DNA of 64,000 nucleotides from assembly GCF_000378245.1 (NCBI RefSeq), contig NZ_KB899493.1:1-64000 (forward strand), given 5' to 3'. Under the pieces are notes generated by a model. That model worked only from the letters and a program-made list of their open reading frames with translations, was not told the DNA's origin and searched no databases. The position numbers and the translations under genes are program-made. This stretch comes from Aromatoleum toluclasticum ATCC 700605. Its GTDB lineage: Bacteria > Pseudomonadota > Gammaproteobacteria > Burkholderiales > Rhodocyclaceae. Every line of letters starts with the position of its first letter. Within the stretch, counting starts at the first letter, position 1. Positions 39,833 through 49,824 of this stretch are shown here, piece by piece.

Positions 39833-41038
39833 ATGACACCCTCACTCGCTGGCATACCCGTCGATTTCATCCTGTTTGCGTTCACGCTGCTTGGCGTGGC
39901 GCTGTTCCACCACTACACCCTGTACGTCGCGCTGACCGGCTTCATCGTCATCAGCCTGTACAAGATCGTATTTACCGGTTTCGCGACGGGTGCCGGTGTC
40001 GCAGGGTGGCTGGGTCATCTCGGTCATGAATGGGTCACCTTCGCCAACCTGTTCGGCCTGCTGATGGGCTTCGCGATCCTCGCGCGGCACTTCGAGAAGA
40101 GCCACGTGCCGGTGATCCTGCCGAAGTTCCTGCCGAAGGACTGGAAAGGCCCGTTCGCGCTGCTGGTGATGATCTTCTTCATCTCCGCGATCCTCGACAA
40201 CATCGCCGCGGCGCTCATCGGCGGCGCGATGGCGCACCAACTCTTCCGCGCCAGGGTGCACATCGGCTACCTCGCAGCCATCGTCGCGGCCTCCAACGCC
40301 GGCGGCGCCGGCTCGGTCGTCGGCGACACGACCACGACCATGATGTGGATCGCCGGCATCTCGCCGCTCGCCGTGATCGAAGCCGCCCTCGGCGCAGCCG
40401 TCGCCCTGTGCATCTTCGGCACCATCGCCGCGAAGCAGCAGCACGCCTGGTCGCCGATCAACAAGCACGCGCACGAACACACCCGCGTAGACTGGGGCCG
40501 CATCGCCATCGTCATGCTGATGCTGGGCCTCGCGATCGGCACCAACGTCACGATCAACATCGCCGCGCCGAGCATCGCCAGCAGCTTCCCCTTCATCGGC
40601 GTGGCGCTGTGGGTCGCGATTCTCGTGAGCGCGAAACTGCGCCGGCACGACTGGGAAATTCTGCCGGAAACGGCCAAGGGCTCGATCTTCCTGCTCTCGC
40701 TGGTGGGCTGCGCGTCGATGATGCCGGTGAACGAACTGCCGCCGGCATCGTGGATGAGCGCACTGGCGCTCGGCTTCGTCTCCTCCGTGTTCGACAACAT
40801 CCCGCTCACCGCGCTGGCGATCCGCCAGGGCGGCTACGACTGGGGCTTCCTCGCCTATGCGGTCGGCTTCGGCGGCTCGATGCTGTGGTTCGGCTCGTCG
40901 GCCGGCGTCGCCCTCTCGAACATGTACCCCGAGGCCCGCTCCGCGGTGCTGTGGCTGCGCAAGGGCTGGCACGTTCCCGTCGCCTATGTCGCCGGCTTCA
41001 TCGCCATGATGGTCTTCGTCGGCTGGCATCCGCAGTAA
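39833..41038 (+). CDS. Ion-transporter superfamily permease (NhaD/CitM-like)
   Basis: 401 residues, about 11 membrane segments. Two pseudo-repeated signatures (SAILDNIAAALIGG and SSVFDNIPLTALAI) typical of the ion-transporter superfamily, plus a polar GDTTTTMMW motif, suggest sodium/proton antiport or anion (citrate/arsenite-like) transport. The substrate cannot be set from sequence. It is divergent from the nudJ-like gene. Confidence 0.8.
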   Translation: MTPSLAGIPVDFILFAFTLLGVALFHHYTLYVALTGFIVISLYKIVFTGFATGAGVAGWLGHLGHEWVTFANLFGLLMGFAILARHFEKSHVPVILPKFLPKDWKGPFALLVMIFFISAILDNIAAALIGGAMAHQLFRARVHIGYLAAIVAASNAGGAGSVVGDTTTTMMWIAGISPLAVIEAALGAAVALCIFGTIAAKQQHAWSPINKHAHEHTRVDWGRIAIVMLMLGLAIGTNVTINIAAPSIASSFPFIGVALWVAILVSAKLRRHDWEILPETAKGSIFLLSLVGCASMMPVNELPPASWMSALALGFVSSVFDNIPLTALAIRQGGYDWGFLAYAVGFGGSMLWFGSSAGVALSNMYPEARSAVLWLRKGWHVPVAYVAGFIAMMVFVGWHPQ

Positions 41039-41152
41039 GCCGCGCTCGACCCGCATCCCGGCAAACCCGCCGCGATTGCGCTAAAATTGCGAATTCGTTC
41101 CGCCCTACGGGGCGGATCCCCCCTGAATACAATTCCGCTGGAGAATCCCACC

Positions 41153-42073
41153 ATGTCCATGGCTGACCGCGACGGTTTCATCTGGCAGGACGGAAAACTC
41201 GTGCCGTGGCGCGAGGCCACGACCCACGTCCTGACCCACTCCCTGCACTACGGCCTGTCCGTATTCGAGGGCGTGCGCGCGTACAAGACGGCCAAGGGCA
41301 CCGCAATTTTCCGCCTCCCCGAGCACACGCAGCGCCTGATCAACTCCGGCAAGATCTACATGATGGACATTCCTTTCTCCAAGGAAGAACTCATGGAAGC
41401 CCAGCTGGAAGTCGTGCGCGCCAACAAGCTCGAATCCTGCTACCTGCGCCCGATCGCCTTCTACGGCTCGGAAAAAATGGGCATCTCGACCCGCGGCGCG
41501 CGCGTCCACGTCGCGATCGCAGCCTGGCCGTGGGGCGCCTATCTCGGCGAGGAAGGCCTCGAGAAGGGCATCCGCGTGAGGACCTCGTCCTTCGCGCGCC
41601 AGCATGTCAACGTCACCATGGCACGCGCCAAGCTCGCCAGCACCTACGCCAACTCCATCCTCGCGAACCTCGAGGTCACGGCCGACGGCTATGACGAAGC
41701 GCTGCTGCTGGACACCCAGGGCTTCGTCGCCGAAGGTGCGGGCGAAAACCTCTTCGTGATCAAGGACGGCGTGGTCTATGAACCGGAAATCGCCTCCGCG
41801 CTGACCGGCATCACGCGCGACTCCGTGATCAACGTCGTGCGCGAACTGGGCCTACGCTTCGAATCGCGCCGCATGACCCGCGACGACATCTACATCGCCG
41901 ACGAAGCCTTCTTCACCGGCACCGCGGCCGAAGTCACCCCGATCCGCGAGCTCGACAATCGCACGATCGGCGCAGGCAAGCGCGGTCCGATCACCGAAAA
42001 GATCCAGGCGCGCTTCTTCGACATCGTCAATGGCCGCGCCCCCGAATACGAGCGCTGGCTCTCTTTCATCTGA
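41153..42073 (+). CDS. ilvE: Branched-chain amino acid aminotransferase
   Basis: 306 residues, fold-type IV PLP enzyme performing the last step of isoleucine, valine and leucine synthesis. Motifs: HSLHYGLSVFEGVRAY, the PLP lysine in MARAKLASTYANS, and the phosphate-binding LTGITRDSV. The ATG at 41153 follows CTGGAGAATCCCACC. Likely -10 box TAAAAT at 41082. The zinc-finger gene follows 13 bp after the stop codon. Confidence 0.96.
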   Translation: MSMADRDGFIWQDGKLVPWREATTHVLTHSLHYGLSVFEGVRAYKTAKGTAIFRLPEHTQRLINSGKIYMMDIPFSKEELMEAQLEVVRANKLESCYLRPIAFYGSEKMGISTRGARVHVAIAAWPWGAYLGEEGLEKGIRVRTSSFARQHVNVTMARAKLASTYANSILANLEVTADGYDEALLLDTQGFVAEGAGENLFVIKDGVVYEPEIASALTGITRDSVINVVRELGLRFESRRMTRDDIYIADEAFFTGTAAEVTPIRELDNRTIGAGKRGPITEKIQARFFDIVNGRAPEYERWLSFI

Positions 42074-42086
42074 GGATTTCCCCGCC

Positions 42087-42287
42087 ATGGCCGATAACCA
42101 GGACAAGAACCAGACCATCGCCGTCACCGCGCAAGACCTGCCACTGTACTGCCCGCGCCCCGACGCGCCACTGTGGGCCCGCCACCCGCGCGTCTTCCTC
42201 GACGTGCTGGCCGAAGGCGAAGCGGTCTGCCCGTATTGCAGCGCCAAATACGTGTTCACCGGCGAGCACCCGAAAGGTCATCACTGA
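42087..42287 (+). CDS. Zinc-finger (CHCC) domain protein
   Basis: 66 residues. Ligands Cys22, His33, Cys48 and Cys51 form the CHCC zinc-finger pattern also found in a mitochondrial complex I subunit. Small proteins of this type are common next to ilvE in betaproteobacteria; the role is unknown. It is 13 bp after ilvE and is followed by a terminator. Confidence 0.88.
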   Translation: MADNQDKNQTIAVTAQDLPLYCPRPDAPLWARHPRVFLDVLAEGEAVCPYCSAKYVFTGEHPKGHH

Positions 42288-42310
42288 CCCTGCGGACGCA
42301 CGAACCGACC

Positions 42311-42339
42311 ATGGGGGCAGCGATGCCCCCATCGCTTTT
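42311..42339 (+). terminator. Intrinsic terminator after ilvE and the zinc-finger gene
   Basis: A perfect 9-bp stem (ATGGGGGCA with TGCCCCCAT) and a GCGA loop, followed by CGCTTTT. Confidence 0.75.
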
Positions 42340-42372
42340 CCGAACCAGCCCTACCGTCAGAGCCGGCAACAA

Positions 42373-42804
42373 GTGAGCAAACCCGTCTACACCACCGCCC
42401 TGGAGGCCGAGGCAGCTTTCTATGATGCGCTCGCGCGCTCCGACCTGGAAGCGATGTTGCAGGTGTGGTCCGAAGACGACGAGGTCGTCTGCATCCACCC
42501 GGACGGCGCCCGCCTCGTCGGCCTGCGCGCCGTACACGAAGCCTGGCGCCAGCTGTTCTCAGGTGGCGCGCGCCTCACAGTCAGCGTTTCGCAGCGCGTC
42601 GCCACAGGCAACTCCCTGCTCGCAACCCACAACGTCATCGAACACGTTGCCGTCGCCGGCGACGACCGCTTACCTCCGCCGATGGTCGCAACCAACGTCT
42701 ACGCCAGCGGCCCGCACGGGTGGAAGATGATCATGCACCACGCCTCGCCGGCCCCCGAAATGCAGCACGTCGGCATGCACGACGGCCCGCGCATCGTCCA
42801 CTGA
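42373..42804 (+). CDS. SnoaL-like (NTF2-fold) protein
   Basis: 143 residues, DUF4440/SnoaL-like domain over most of the length (AFYDALARSDLEAMLQVWSEDDEVVCIHPDG in part). The fold is used as a small-molecule pocket by varied enzymes and binding proteins; no specific role can be given. Starts at GTG 42373. An HxxHD-like tail near the C-terminus (MHHASPAPEMQHVGMHDG) could bind metal. Confidence 0.82.
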   Translation: MSKPVYTTALEAEAAFYDALARSDLEAMLQVWSEDDEVVCIHPDGARLVGLRAVHEAWRQLFSGGARLTVSVSQRVATGNSLLATHNVIEHVAVAGDDRLPPPMVATNVYASGPHGWKMIMHHASPAPEMQHVGMHDGPRIVH

Positions 42805-42964
42805 CCGCGCCGATGCGGCGCCGCAACATGCGCTTATGCTTTTCCGGCCGCCCCGACACACCTGATTCACGCATCTGCGCTATCCTGCGCACCTCGTCGG
42901 AGCCGACGCACGCGAGCGTCGGGTCCGCCCCCGAACCTGACCTCTGCACAAGAAGACGCCGAAC

Positions 42965-44356
42965 ATGACATCGACCTCCTATGCCGTCCCGGCAGCAGAA
43001 ATCTTCAAAGCCTACGACATACGCGGCATCGTCGACCGCAGCCTCACCGCGGACGCCGTGCGCGCGATCGGCCACGCCCTCGGCTCCGAAGCCGTGGCCC
43101 GCGGCCAGCGCGCGATCGCCGTCGGCCGCGACGGCCGCCTCTCCGGCCCCGAACTCGCCGGTGCGCTGTCCGACGGCATCCGCGCCGCGGGTGTCGACGT
43201 CGTCGACATCGGCTGCGTGCCCACCCCGCTCACCTACTTCGCCGCCTACCAGCTCGGCACCGACTCCTGCGTCAGCGTCACCGGCAGCCACAACCCGCCC
43301 GACTACAACGGCCTCAAGATGGTGCTCGGCGGCCAGACCCTCTACGGCCCCCTGATCCAGGACCTGCGCCGCCGCATCGAGAAGAATGACCTCGCCCACG
43401 GCGCCGGACAGTTGCGCCAGGAAAACGTCGTCGACGCCTACCTCGAACGCATCGTCTCCGACGTCAAGCTCGCGCGTCCGATGAAGATCGTCATCGACTG
43501 CGGCAATGGCGTCGCCGGCGCGGTCGCCCCCGAACTCTTCCGCCGCCTCGGCTGCGACATCGTCGAACTCTTCTGCGAAGTCGACGGCACCTTCCCGAAC
43601 CACCACCCCGATCCGTCCAAGCCGGAAAACCTGCAGGACGTCATCCGCGCCCTGAAGGAAACCGACGCCGAACTCGGCCTCGCCTTCGACGGCGACGGTG
43701 ACCGCCTCGGCGTCGTCACCAAGGACGGCGAGATCATCTTCCCCGACCGCCAGCTGATGCTGTTCGCTGCCGACGTGCTGTCCCGCGTGCCGGGCGGCGA
43801 GATCATCTACGACGTCAAATGCACACGCAACCTGTCGGGCTGGGTGCGCGAGCACGGCGGCAAACCGACGATGTGGAACACCGGCCACGCCCTCGTGAAA
43901 GCCAAGCTCAAGGAAACCGGCGCCCCGCTCGCCGGCGAGATGAGCGGCCACGTATTCTTCAAGGAGCGCTGGTTCGGCTTCGACGACGGCCTCTACGCCG
44001 GCGCCCGCCTGCTCGAGATCCTGTCGCGCCACGCCGACCCCAGCGCAGTGCTGAAAGGCCTGCCCGACGCGGTGAGCACGCCCGAACTCAACATCAAGAT
44101 GGCCGAAGGCGAACCCTTCGAACTCGTGCGCCGCCTCAAGGAAACGGCCCGCTTCGACCGCGCCACCGAAGTCATCACCCTCGACGGCGTGCGCGTCGAA
44201 TACGCCGACGGCTTCGGCCTCGCACGCCCCTCGAACACCACGCCCGTGGTCGTGCTACGATTCGAAGCTGATAACGAGGCCGCCATCGCTCGCATCCAGA
44301 ACGCTTTCCGCGCCGCCATCGAGCAGGTCTGGCCCGGCCTCAAGCTGCCGTTCTGA
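42965..44356 (+). CDS. algC: Phosphomannomutase/phosphoglucomutase
   Basis: 463 residues, AlgC/ManB family converting hexose 6-phosphates to 1-phosphates for lipopolysaccharide and exopolysaccharide. Phosphoserine loop TGSHNPPDYNG, metal loop DGDGDR, and sugar-binding GEMSGH, all intact. Followed by a strong terminator. Confidence 0.93.
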   Translation: MTSTSYAVPAAEIFKAYDIRGIVDRSLTADAVRAIGHALGSEAVARGQRAIAVGRDGRLSGPELAGALSDGIRAAGVDVVDIGCVPTPLTYFAAYQLGTDSCVSVTGSHNPPDYNGLKMVLGGQTLYGPLIQDLRRRIEKNDLAHGAGQLRQENVVDAYLERIVSDVKLARPMKIVIDCGNGVAGAVAPELFRRLGCDIVELFCEVDGTFPNHHPDPSKPENLQDVIRALKETDAELGLAFDGDGDRLGVVTKDGEIIFPDRQLMLFAADVLSRVPGGEIIYDVKCTRNLSGWVREHGGKPTMWNTGHALVKAKLKETGAPLAGEMSGHVFFKERWFGFDDGLYAGARLLEILSRHADPSAVLKGLPDAVSTPELNIKMAEGEPFELVRRLKETARFDRATEVITLDGVRVEYADGFGLARPSNTTPVVVLRFEADNEAAIARIQNAFRAAIEQVWPGLKLPF

Positions 44357-44389
44357 GAACATCCGATAACAAGAACAACAACAAACACA

Positions 44390-44421
44390 AGGCCCCGCTC
44401 CGCAAGGAGCGGGGCCTTTCC
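44390..44421 (+). terminator. Intrinsic terminator of algC
   Basis: A perfect 12-bp stem (AGGCCCCGCTCC 44390-44401 with GGAGCGGGGCCT 44406-44417) and a GCAA loop, followed by TTCC and a T tract. Confidence 0.88.
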
Positions 44422-44438
44422 TTTTTCCCGCCATCCCG

Positions 44439-44494
44439 CCGTTCGCCCTGTCGAAGGGCACTGGCAAGGGCTTCGACAAGCTCAGCCCGAACGG
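44439..44494. repeat. REP-like palindrome
   Basis: Arms CCGTTCG/CGAACGG enclose TGTCGAAG and CTTCGACA in inverse orientation, giving a hairpin with a short spacer. The sequence is of the type (GAGCTTGTCGAAG..) often dispersed in betaproteobacterial intergenic regions. A degenerate partial copy lies at 44885-44911. Confidence 0.6.
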
Positions 44495-44597
44495 TAGTAG
44501 CGCGCTGCACGACTCCGGCCGCCCGCAGGGTGCTTCCATCGCCCAAACCGCGTAGCGCCCCCCCGAATTCCTCCCCGCCAAATCACCCCTTCCGCCA

Positions 44598-44782
44598 GGC
44601 GCCGTCGCCTTCCCCGCAGGGCTGTCGTGAGCGCCGCCGGCCTGGCCGTTGCGGGGGAAACACGGCGGCGCATGTCTGAGGGCGCGCAGCGCCCGAGTTT
44701 GCGCCGACGCCCCCGCGACGGTCAGGTTGGCGGAAAGCCGAAGGCCGCGAGCGTCTGCCCGGAGGGGGAAGGCGACGGCGCC
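44598..44782. repeat. 185-bp concentric fold-back element
   Basis: Perfect 18-bp terminal inverted repeats (44598-44615 and 44765-44782) enclose further matched arms with nearly the same centre: GCGGGGG/CCCCCGC (44651-44657, 44710-44716), CGGCGCA/TGCGCCG (44666-44672, 44700-44706) and a central GGGCGC-GCA-GCGCCC (44680-44694). The 586-bp region between algC and alaS holds no supported gene. This element could be a miniature repeat or a structured RNA. Confidence 0.6.
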
Positions 44783-44818
44783 GACCACGGAGTACCTCTG
44801 CATCATCAACCGCGCCCC

Positions 44819-44865
44819 AAAAAAGGAAGAGCCTCGCCAGGCCATATAGCCCGCGAGGCTCTTCC
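44819..44865 (-). terminator. Intrinsic terminator of alaS
   Basis: On the minus strand a perfect 13-bp stem (GGAAGAGCCTCGC with GCGAGGCTCTTCC) is followed by six U residues, about 80 bp after the alaS stop codon. Confidence 0.85.
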
Positions 44866-44884
44866 CACGACCGCGCCAGCCCAC

Positions 44885-44911
44885 GCCCTTCGACGGGCTC
44901 TGGGCGAACGG
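44885..44911. repeat. Degenerate REP-like copy
   Basis: A partial copy of the 44439-44494 repeat (GCCCTTCGAC..GGGCGAACGG), between the alaS terminator and stop codon. Confidence 0.45.
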
Positions 44912-44942
44912 CTTACTCAGGCGACCGCTTGCAACCGGGCGC

Positions 44943-47564
44943 TTACAGTTTCCCCGCCACCCAGTCCGTGACACCCGCCAGCGCCGCCGGCAGCTTCGAC
45001 GGTTCGGTGCCACCCGCCTGCGCCATGTCCGGCCGGCCACCGCCCTTGCCGCCAACCTGCTGCGCGACGAAGTTCACCAGCTCGCCCGCCTTGACCTTCG
45101 CGGTCTGATCCGCCGTCACCCCGGCAATCAGGCTCACCTTGCCGTCGGCCGTCGACGCCAGCACGATCGCCGCCGACTTCAGCTTGTCCTTGAGCTTGTC
45201 CATCGTCTCGCGCAGCGTCGGCACGTCGGCGCCGTCCAGCATCGCCGCCAGCACCTTGATGCCCTTCACGTCGGTCGCCTGCGCCACCAGATCGTCGCCC
45301 TGGCTGGCCGCCAGCTTCGACTTCAGCCGCGCGAGCTCCTTCTCCAGCGCACGCACATTGTCCAGCACCGCCGCGACGCGCTCGGCGACCTCGTCCGGCT
45401 GCGCCTTCAGCAAGGCCGCCACGCCCTGCACGCGCCGCTCCTGCTCCTGCACGTACTGCAGCGCCAGCTCGCCCGTCACCGCCTCGATCCGGCGCACGCC
45501 GGCCGCCACACCGCCTTCCGACAGAATCTTGAACAGGCCGATGTCCCCGGTGCGCGCGACGTGCGTGCCACCGCACAGCTCCCTGGTCGAACCGATCGAC
45601 AGCACGCGCACCTCGTCGCCGTACTTCTCGCCGAAGAGCATCATCGCGCCCGTCTTCTGCGCCTCCTCGATCGGCATCACGCGCGCATCGGTCGCCGCGT
45701 TGGCGAGGATCTCGGCATTCACGATCTCCTCCACCTCGCGGATCTCCTCCGGCGTCATCGGCGCGGTGTGCGCAAAGTCGAAGCGCGTCTTGTCCGGATC
45801 GACCTGCGAACCCTTCTGCAGCACATGCGCACCCAACACCTCGCGCAGCGCCTTGTGCATCAGGTGGGTGACCGAGTGGTTACGCTGCGTGCGCGCGCGC
45901 GCCGCCACATCGACCTTCGCCGCCACGCCCTGCCCGACCGACAGCCGGCCGGTCTTCAGCACGCCGTGATGGCCGAACACCGTGGCCTGGATCTTCTGCG
46001 TGTCCTCGACCGCAAAAATGCCCGCCGCACCGCGCAGCTCGCCGCGGTCGCCGACCTGGCCGCCCGACTCGGCGTAGAACGGCGTGTTGTCCAGCACCAC
46101 GACGCCCATGTCGCCTTCGACCAGCTCATTGACCGGCGCACCGTCCTTGTACAGCGCCAGCACGTTGCCGCGCTCCTCCAGCCGCTCATAGCCGTGGAAG
46201 ACCGTCGCCGGGCCGTCGTATTCCAGGTTCGCCGCCATCTTGAACTTGCCGGCCGCCCGTGCCTGCTCCTTCTGGCGCGTCATCGCCACATCGAAGGCCA
46301 CCGCATCGACCGTCACGTCGCGCTCGCGGCACACGTCCGCAGTCAGGTCCAGCGGGAAGCCGTAGGTGTCGTGCAGCTTGAACGCCGTCTCGCCGTTGAA
46401 CACCTTCACATCGGCAGCCGCCATCGCCGCCAGCTCTGCGTCGAGGATGGCCATGCCGTTCTCGATCGTCGCGAAGAAACGATCCTCTTCCTGCTTCAGC
46501 ACCTCCGACACACGCCCCTGGGCCGCCTTCAGATCAGGATAGGCCTCGCCCATCTCGACCACCAGGTCCGCCACGAGGCGATTGAAGAAGGCTGCCCGCG
46601 CACCCAGCTTGTAGCCGTGACGGATCGCGCGGCGGATGATCCGGCGCAGCACGTAGCCACGCCCCTCGTTGCCGGGGATCACGCCATCGGCGATCAGGAA
46701 GGAGCAGGCGCGGATGTGGTCGGCCAGCACCTTCAGGCTGGGGCTGTCGAGGTCCGCGGTCTTCGTCTCGCGCGCCGCCGCCTTGATCAGGTTCTGGAAC
46801 AGGTCGATCTCGTAGTTGCTATGCACATGCTGCAGCACCGCCGAGATGCGCTCGAGGCCCATGCCGGTGTCCACGCTGGGCTTGGGCAGCGGATGCATCA
46901 CGCCCGCCTCGTCGCGGTTGAACTGCATGAACACGTTGTTCCAGATCTCGATGTAGCGGTCGCCATCCTCCTCGGGCGATCCCGGGGGGCCGCCCCAGAT
47001 CTCGGCGCCGTGATCGTAGAAGATCTCCGTACACGGACCGCAGGGGCCGGTGTCGCCCATCATCCAGAAATTGTCGGAGGCGTAGCGCGCGCCCTTGTTG
47101 TCGCCGATGCGGATCACGCGCTCGGCCGGCACACCCACTTCCTTGGTCCAGATGTCATAGGCCTCGTCGTCCTCGGCGTACACCGTGACCCACAACTTGT
47201 CCTTCGGCAGCTTGAATTCCCCGGTGAGCAGCTCCCACGCGTAGGAGATCGCATCGCGCTTGAAGTAGTCGCCGAAGCTGAAGTTGCCCAGCATCTCGAA
47301 GAAGGTGTGATGCCGCGCCGTGTAGCCGACGTTCTCGAGGTCGTTGTGCTTGCCGCCGGCACGCACGCATTTCTGCGAGGTGGTTGCACGCGAATACGGG
47401 CGCTTGTCGAAGCCGAGGAACACGTCCTTGAACTGGTTCATCCCCGCGTTGGTGAACAGCAGGGTGGGATCCTCGTGCGGCACCAGCGAACTGGAGGAGA
47501 CGATCTGGTGGCCTTTCGACTCGAAGAACTTGAGGAATTTCTCGCGGATTTCGGCGCTTTTCAT
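44943..47564 (-). CDS. alaS: Alanyl-tRNA synthetase
   Basis: 873 residues, standard. Class II catalytic core ([20 protein letters not shown] in part), editing domain with zinc ligands [11 protein letters not shown] and [10 protein letters not shown], and a C-terminal C-Ala domain containing [13 protein letters not shown]. Charges tRNA-Ala and edits Ser/Gly. Confidence 0.97.
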   Translation of the reverse strand: MKSAEIREKFLKFFESKGHQIVSSSSLVPHEDPTLLFTNAGMNQFKDVFLGFDKRPYSRATTSQKCVRAGGKHNDLENVGYTARHHTFFEMLGNFSFGDYFKRDAISYAWELLTGEFKLPKDKLWVTVYAEDDEAYDIWTKEVGVPAERVIRIGDNKGARYASDNFWMMGDTGPCGPCTEIFYDHGAEIWGGPPGSPEEDGDRYIEIWNNVFMQFNRDEAGVMHPLPKPSVDTGMGLERISAVLQHVHSNYEIDLFQNLIKAAARETKTADLDSPSLKVLADHIRACSFLIADGVIPGNEGRGYVLRRIIRRAIRHGYKLGARAAFFNRLVADLVVEMGEAYPDLKAAQGRVSEVLKQEEDRFFATIENGMAILDAELAAMAAADVKVFNGETAFKLHDTYGFPLDLTADVCRERDVTVDAVAFDVAMTRQKEQARAAGKFKMAANLEYDGPATVFHGYERLEERGNVLALYKDGAPVNELVEGDMGVVVLDNTPFYAESGGQVGDRGELRGAAGIFAVEDTQKIQATVFGHHGVLKTGRLSVGQGVAAKVDVAARARTQRNHSVTHLMHKALREVLGAHVLQKGSQVDPDKTRFDFAHTAPMTPEEIREVEEIVNAEILANAATDARVMPIEEAQKTGAMMLFGEKYGDEVRVLSIGSTRELCGGTHVARTGDIGLFKILSEGGVAAGVRRIEAVTGELALQYVQEQERRVQGVAALLKAQPDEVAERVAAVLDNVRALEKELARLKSKLAASQGDDLVAQATDVKGIKVLAAMLDGADVPTLRETMDKLKDKLKSAAIVLASTADGKVSLIAGVTADQTAKVKAGELVNFVAQQVGGKGGGRPDMAQAGGTEPSKLPAALAGVTDWVAGKL

Positions 47565-47654
47565 GGCTGGAATTCGGTTGGGCGGCGCCGCATCGGCTCC
47601 GCGTCGTTCGGAAACGAAGATTCTAACCGATGCCCGCCCGCTTGCGCCCGCGCG

Positions 47655-47813
47655 TCAGCCTCCCAATGACACCACCAGCGCAGTTCCCGTGTAGCCCGCC
47701 TGCGGCGAGAGCGACAAGGGAATCTGGATGAATGCGTAAGTCATGACAAACAGGAACAGCCCGGCGACGACCGCGACGAACTGCACGAAGAATTCCGTTT
47801 CGCTGAGTTTCAT
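47655..47813 (-). CDS. Small membrane protein
   Basis: 52 residues with one membrane segment (about 8-28; VQFVAVVAGLFLFVMTYAFI), then a short hydrophilic tail. Not recognised. The ATG at 47813 follows GGGAGCGTGCA. It lies upstream of alaS on the same strand (about 90 bp) but is divergent from the adenosyltransferase. Coding is plausible on ribosome-binding site and composition only. Confidence 0.55.
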   Translation of the reverse strand: MKLSETEFFVQFVAVVAGLFLFVMTYAFIQIPLSLSPQAGYTGTALVVSLGG

Positions 47814-47967
47814 TGCACGCTCCCGTGGACCTGCAGGCAGGCCGTCTTGAACACGGCCCGATGCTAGGGCGACATCCCTTGCCGTCCGGTAAGCCGATGA
47901 AACCCTTGGTAAGCCTATGAAACGCTTGCGAACAACGCCCGGCACCATGCGCCGTGCGGCCATCGCC

Positions 47968-47973
47968 TATAAT
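47968..47973 (+). promoter_or_regulatory. -10 box of the adenosyltransferase gene
   Basis: A perfect TATAAT 35 bp before the ATG. No good -35 hexamer is visible at the right distance. Confidence 0.5.
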
Positions 47974-48008
47974 TTCAGCCTTTCCAGCTAAAAAAACGGA
48001 TCAACCCC

Positions 48009-48560
48009 ATGGGACATCGACTTTCGAAGATTTACACCCGCACCGGCGACGCCGGCACGACCGGACTGGGTGACGGCAAGCGCGTATCGAAAAACAGCCT
48101 GCGCATCCATGCCCTCGGTGAAGTCGATGAGCTCAATGCCACAATCGGCGTGCTGCTGTGCGAGGAACTGCCCGAAGACGTGCGCACGCTGCTGACCGAC
48201 GCGCAACATGATCTCTTCGACCTGGGCGGCGAAGTGTGCATTCCGGGCATGAGCATGATCACCTCGAAGCAGGTCGATAAGCTCGAACAGGAACTGGATC
48301 GCCTCAACGAGCCGCTGGAACCGCTCAAGGACTTCATCCTGCCCGGCGGCACCCGCCCCGCCGCGCTCGCGCATCAGGCCCGCACGGTGTGCCGGCGTGC
48401 CGAACGCTCGATCGTCGCGCTGGCGCTCGAAGAGGCCGTCAACGACGGTCCGCGCCAGTACCTGAACCGCCTCTCGGACCTGCTGTTCGTGCTCGGCCGC
48501 GTGCTCAACCGCGCCGGCGGACGCGGCGACGTGCTGTGGCAGAAGCGCAAGAATGCCTGA
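48009..48560 (+). CDS. Cob(I)yrinic acid a,c-diamide/cobalamin adenosyltransferase, PduO type
   Basis: 183 residues, helical trimer that transfers adenosyl from ATP to cobalamin. Signature YTRTGDAGTTGLGDGKRVSK at the N-terminus binds ATP, and RRAERSIVAL plus YLNRLSDLLFVLGR line the active site. No other cobalamin gene is in the window. Confidence 0.94.
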   Translation: MGHRLSKIYTRTGDAGTTGLGDGKRVSKNSLRIHALGEVDELNATIGVLLCEELPEDVRTLLTDAQHDLFDLGGEVCIPGMSMITSKQVDKLEQELDRLNEPLEPLKDFILPGGTRPAALAHQARTVCRRAERSIVALALEEAVNDGPRQYLNRLSDLLFVLGRVLNRAGGRGDVLWQKRKNA

Positions 48561-48738
48561 TCCGGCGCAGGCTGCAGCAGAAGCGGTCGCCGCGCTGACG
48601 AACGTCGCGCGCCGACCTCAGGCGGCCGCGGAGTGAAATCCGCGCGCCGCGGACGGCCTCCTCACCCGACCCGGGCGGGCAGGCCGAAGAGACCGGAACA
48701 TTTCTCCGCGCCGCAAGAGCCCCGCGCGGATCCCCGCC

Positions 48739-49824
48739 TTATTCCAGATCGGCGCCTTGGCTCACGCGCCGCAGGCGCACCGCCTCGGCAAGGATTTCGA
48801 GAACGGCCACGCTGTCCTCCCAGCCGATGCATGCATCGGTGATGCTCTTGCCGTACTCGAGTTCCTTGCCCGGCACCAGATCCTGACGCCCGTCCTTCAG
48901 GTGCGACTCCACCATGACGCCGATGATGCGGTCCTCGCCCGCCGCCATCTGCACGCCGACGTCGCGCGCGACGTCGATCTGCAGGCGGTGCTGCTTGCGG
49001 CTGTTGGCATGCGAGAAGTCGATCATGACCTTGCCGGGCACACCCGAAGCCGCGAGCTCCTTGCACGCCGCGTCGACACTCGCCGCATCGTAGTTCGGTG
49101 CCTTGCCGCCGCGCAGGATCACGTGGCAGTCCTCGTTGCCCAGCGTCGACACGATCGCCGAATGGCCCGCCTTGGTCACCGACAGGAAGTGGTGCGGCGC
49201 CTGCGCGGCCTTGATCGCATCGACGGCGATCTTCACGTTGCCGTCGGTGCCGTTCTTGAAGCCGACCGGGCACGACAGCCCCGAGGCGAGCTCGCGGTGC
49301 ACCTGGCTCTCGGTCGTGCGCGCGCCGATCGCCCCCCAAGAAATCAGGTCGCCGATGTACTGCGGCGTGATCATGTCGAGGAACTCGGTCCCGGCCGGCA
49401 GACCCATCTCGTTGATTTCCCACAGCAGCTTGCGCGCGAGGCGCACGCCTTCGTTGATGCGGAAGCTGTTGTCGAGGAAAGGATCGTTGATCAGCCCCTT
49501 CCAGCCGACGGTGGTGCGCGGCTTCTCGAAATACACGCGCATCACGACGAGCAGTTCGTCCTTGAAGCGGGCGGCCTCGGCCTTCAGCTTGCGCCCGTAC
49601 TCGAGCGCCGCATCGATATCATGGATGGAACAGGGCCCGATTACGACCAGCAGCCGGTCATCGGCGCCGAACAGGATGCGATGGATCGCCTGCCGCGCCT
49701 CGAACGCCACTTCCGCTGACTTCGGGGTCGCCGGAAACTCGCGCAGCACGTGCACGGGCGGCACCAGCTCCTTGATTTCCTTGATGCGGACGTCGTCGAT
49801 GTGGATCTTCACTGAAGCGGACAT
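48739..49824 (-). CDS. aroG: 3-deoxy-7-phosphoheptulonate synthase (DAHP synthase, class I)
   Basis: 361 residues, first step of the shikimate pathway. Metal and substrate residues are present in GPCSIHD, KPRTTVGWKG, GARTTESQ, KNGTDG and DFSHANS. The class I-alpha layout matches AroF/G/H. Which aromatic amino acid inhibits it cannot be told reliably, so the aroG name marks the family rather than the isozyme. Converges on the adenosyltransferase gene. Confidence 0.93.
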   Translation of the reverse strand: MSASVKIHIDDVRIKEIKELVPPVHVLREFPATPKSAEVAFEARQAIHRILFGADDRLLVVIGPCSIHDIDAALEYGRKLKAEAARFKDELLVVMRVYFEKPRTTVGWKGLINDPFLDNSFRINEGVRLARKLLWEINEMGLPAGTEFLDMITPQYIGDLISWGAIGARTTESQVHRELASGLSCPVGFKNGTDGNVKIAVDAIKAAQAPHHFLSVTKAGHSAIVSTLGNEDCHVILRGGKAPNYDAASVDAACKELAASGVPGKVMIDFSHANSRKQHRLQIDVARDVGVQMAAGEDRIIGVMVESHLKDGRQDLVPGKELEYGKSITDACIGWEDSVAVLEILAEAVRLRRVSQGADLE

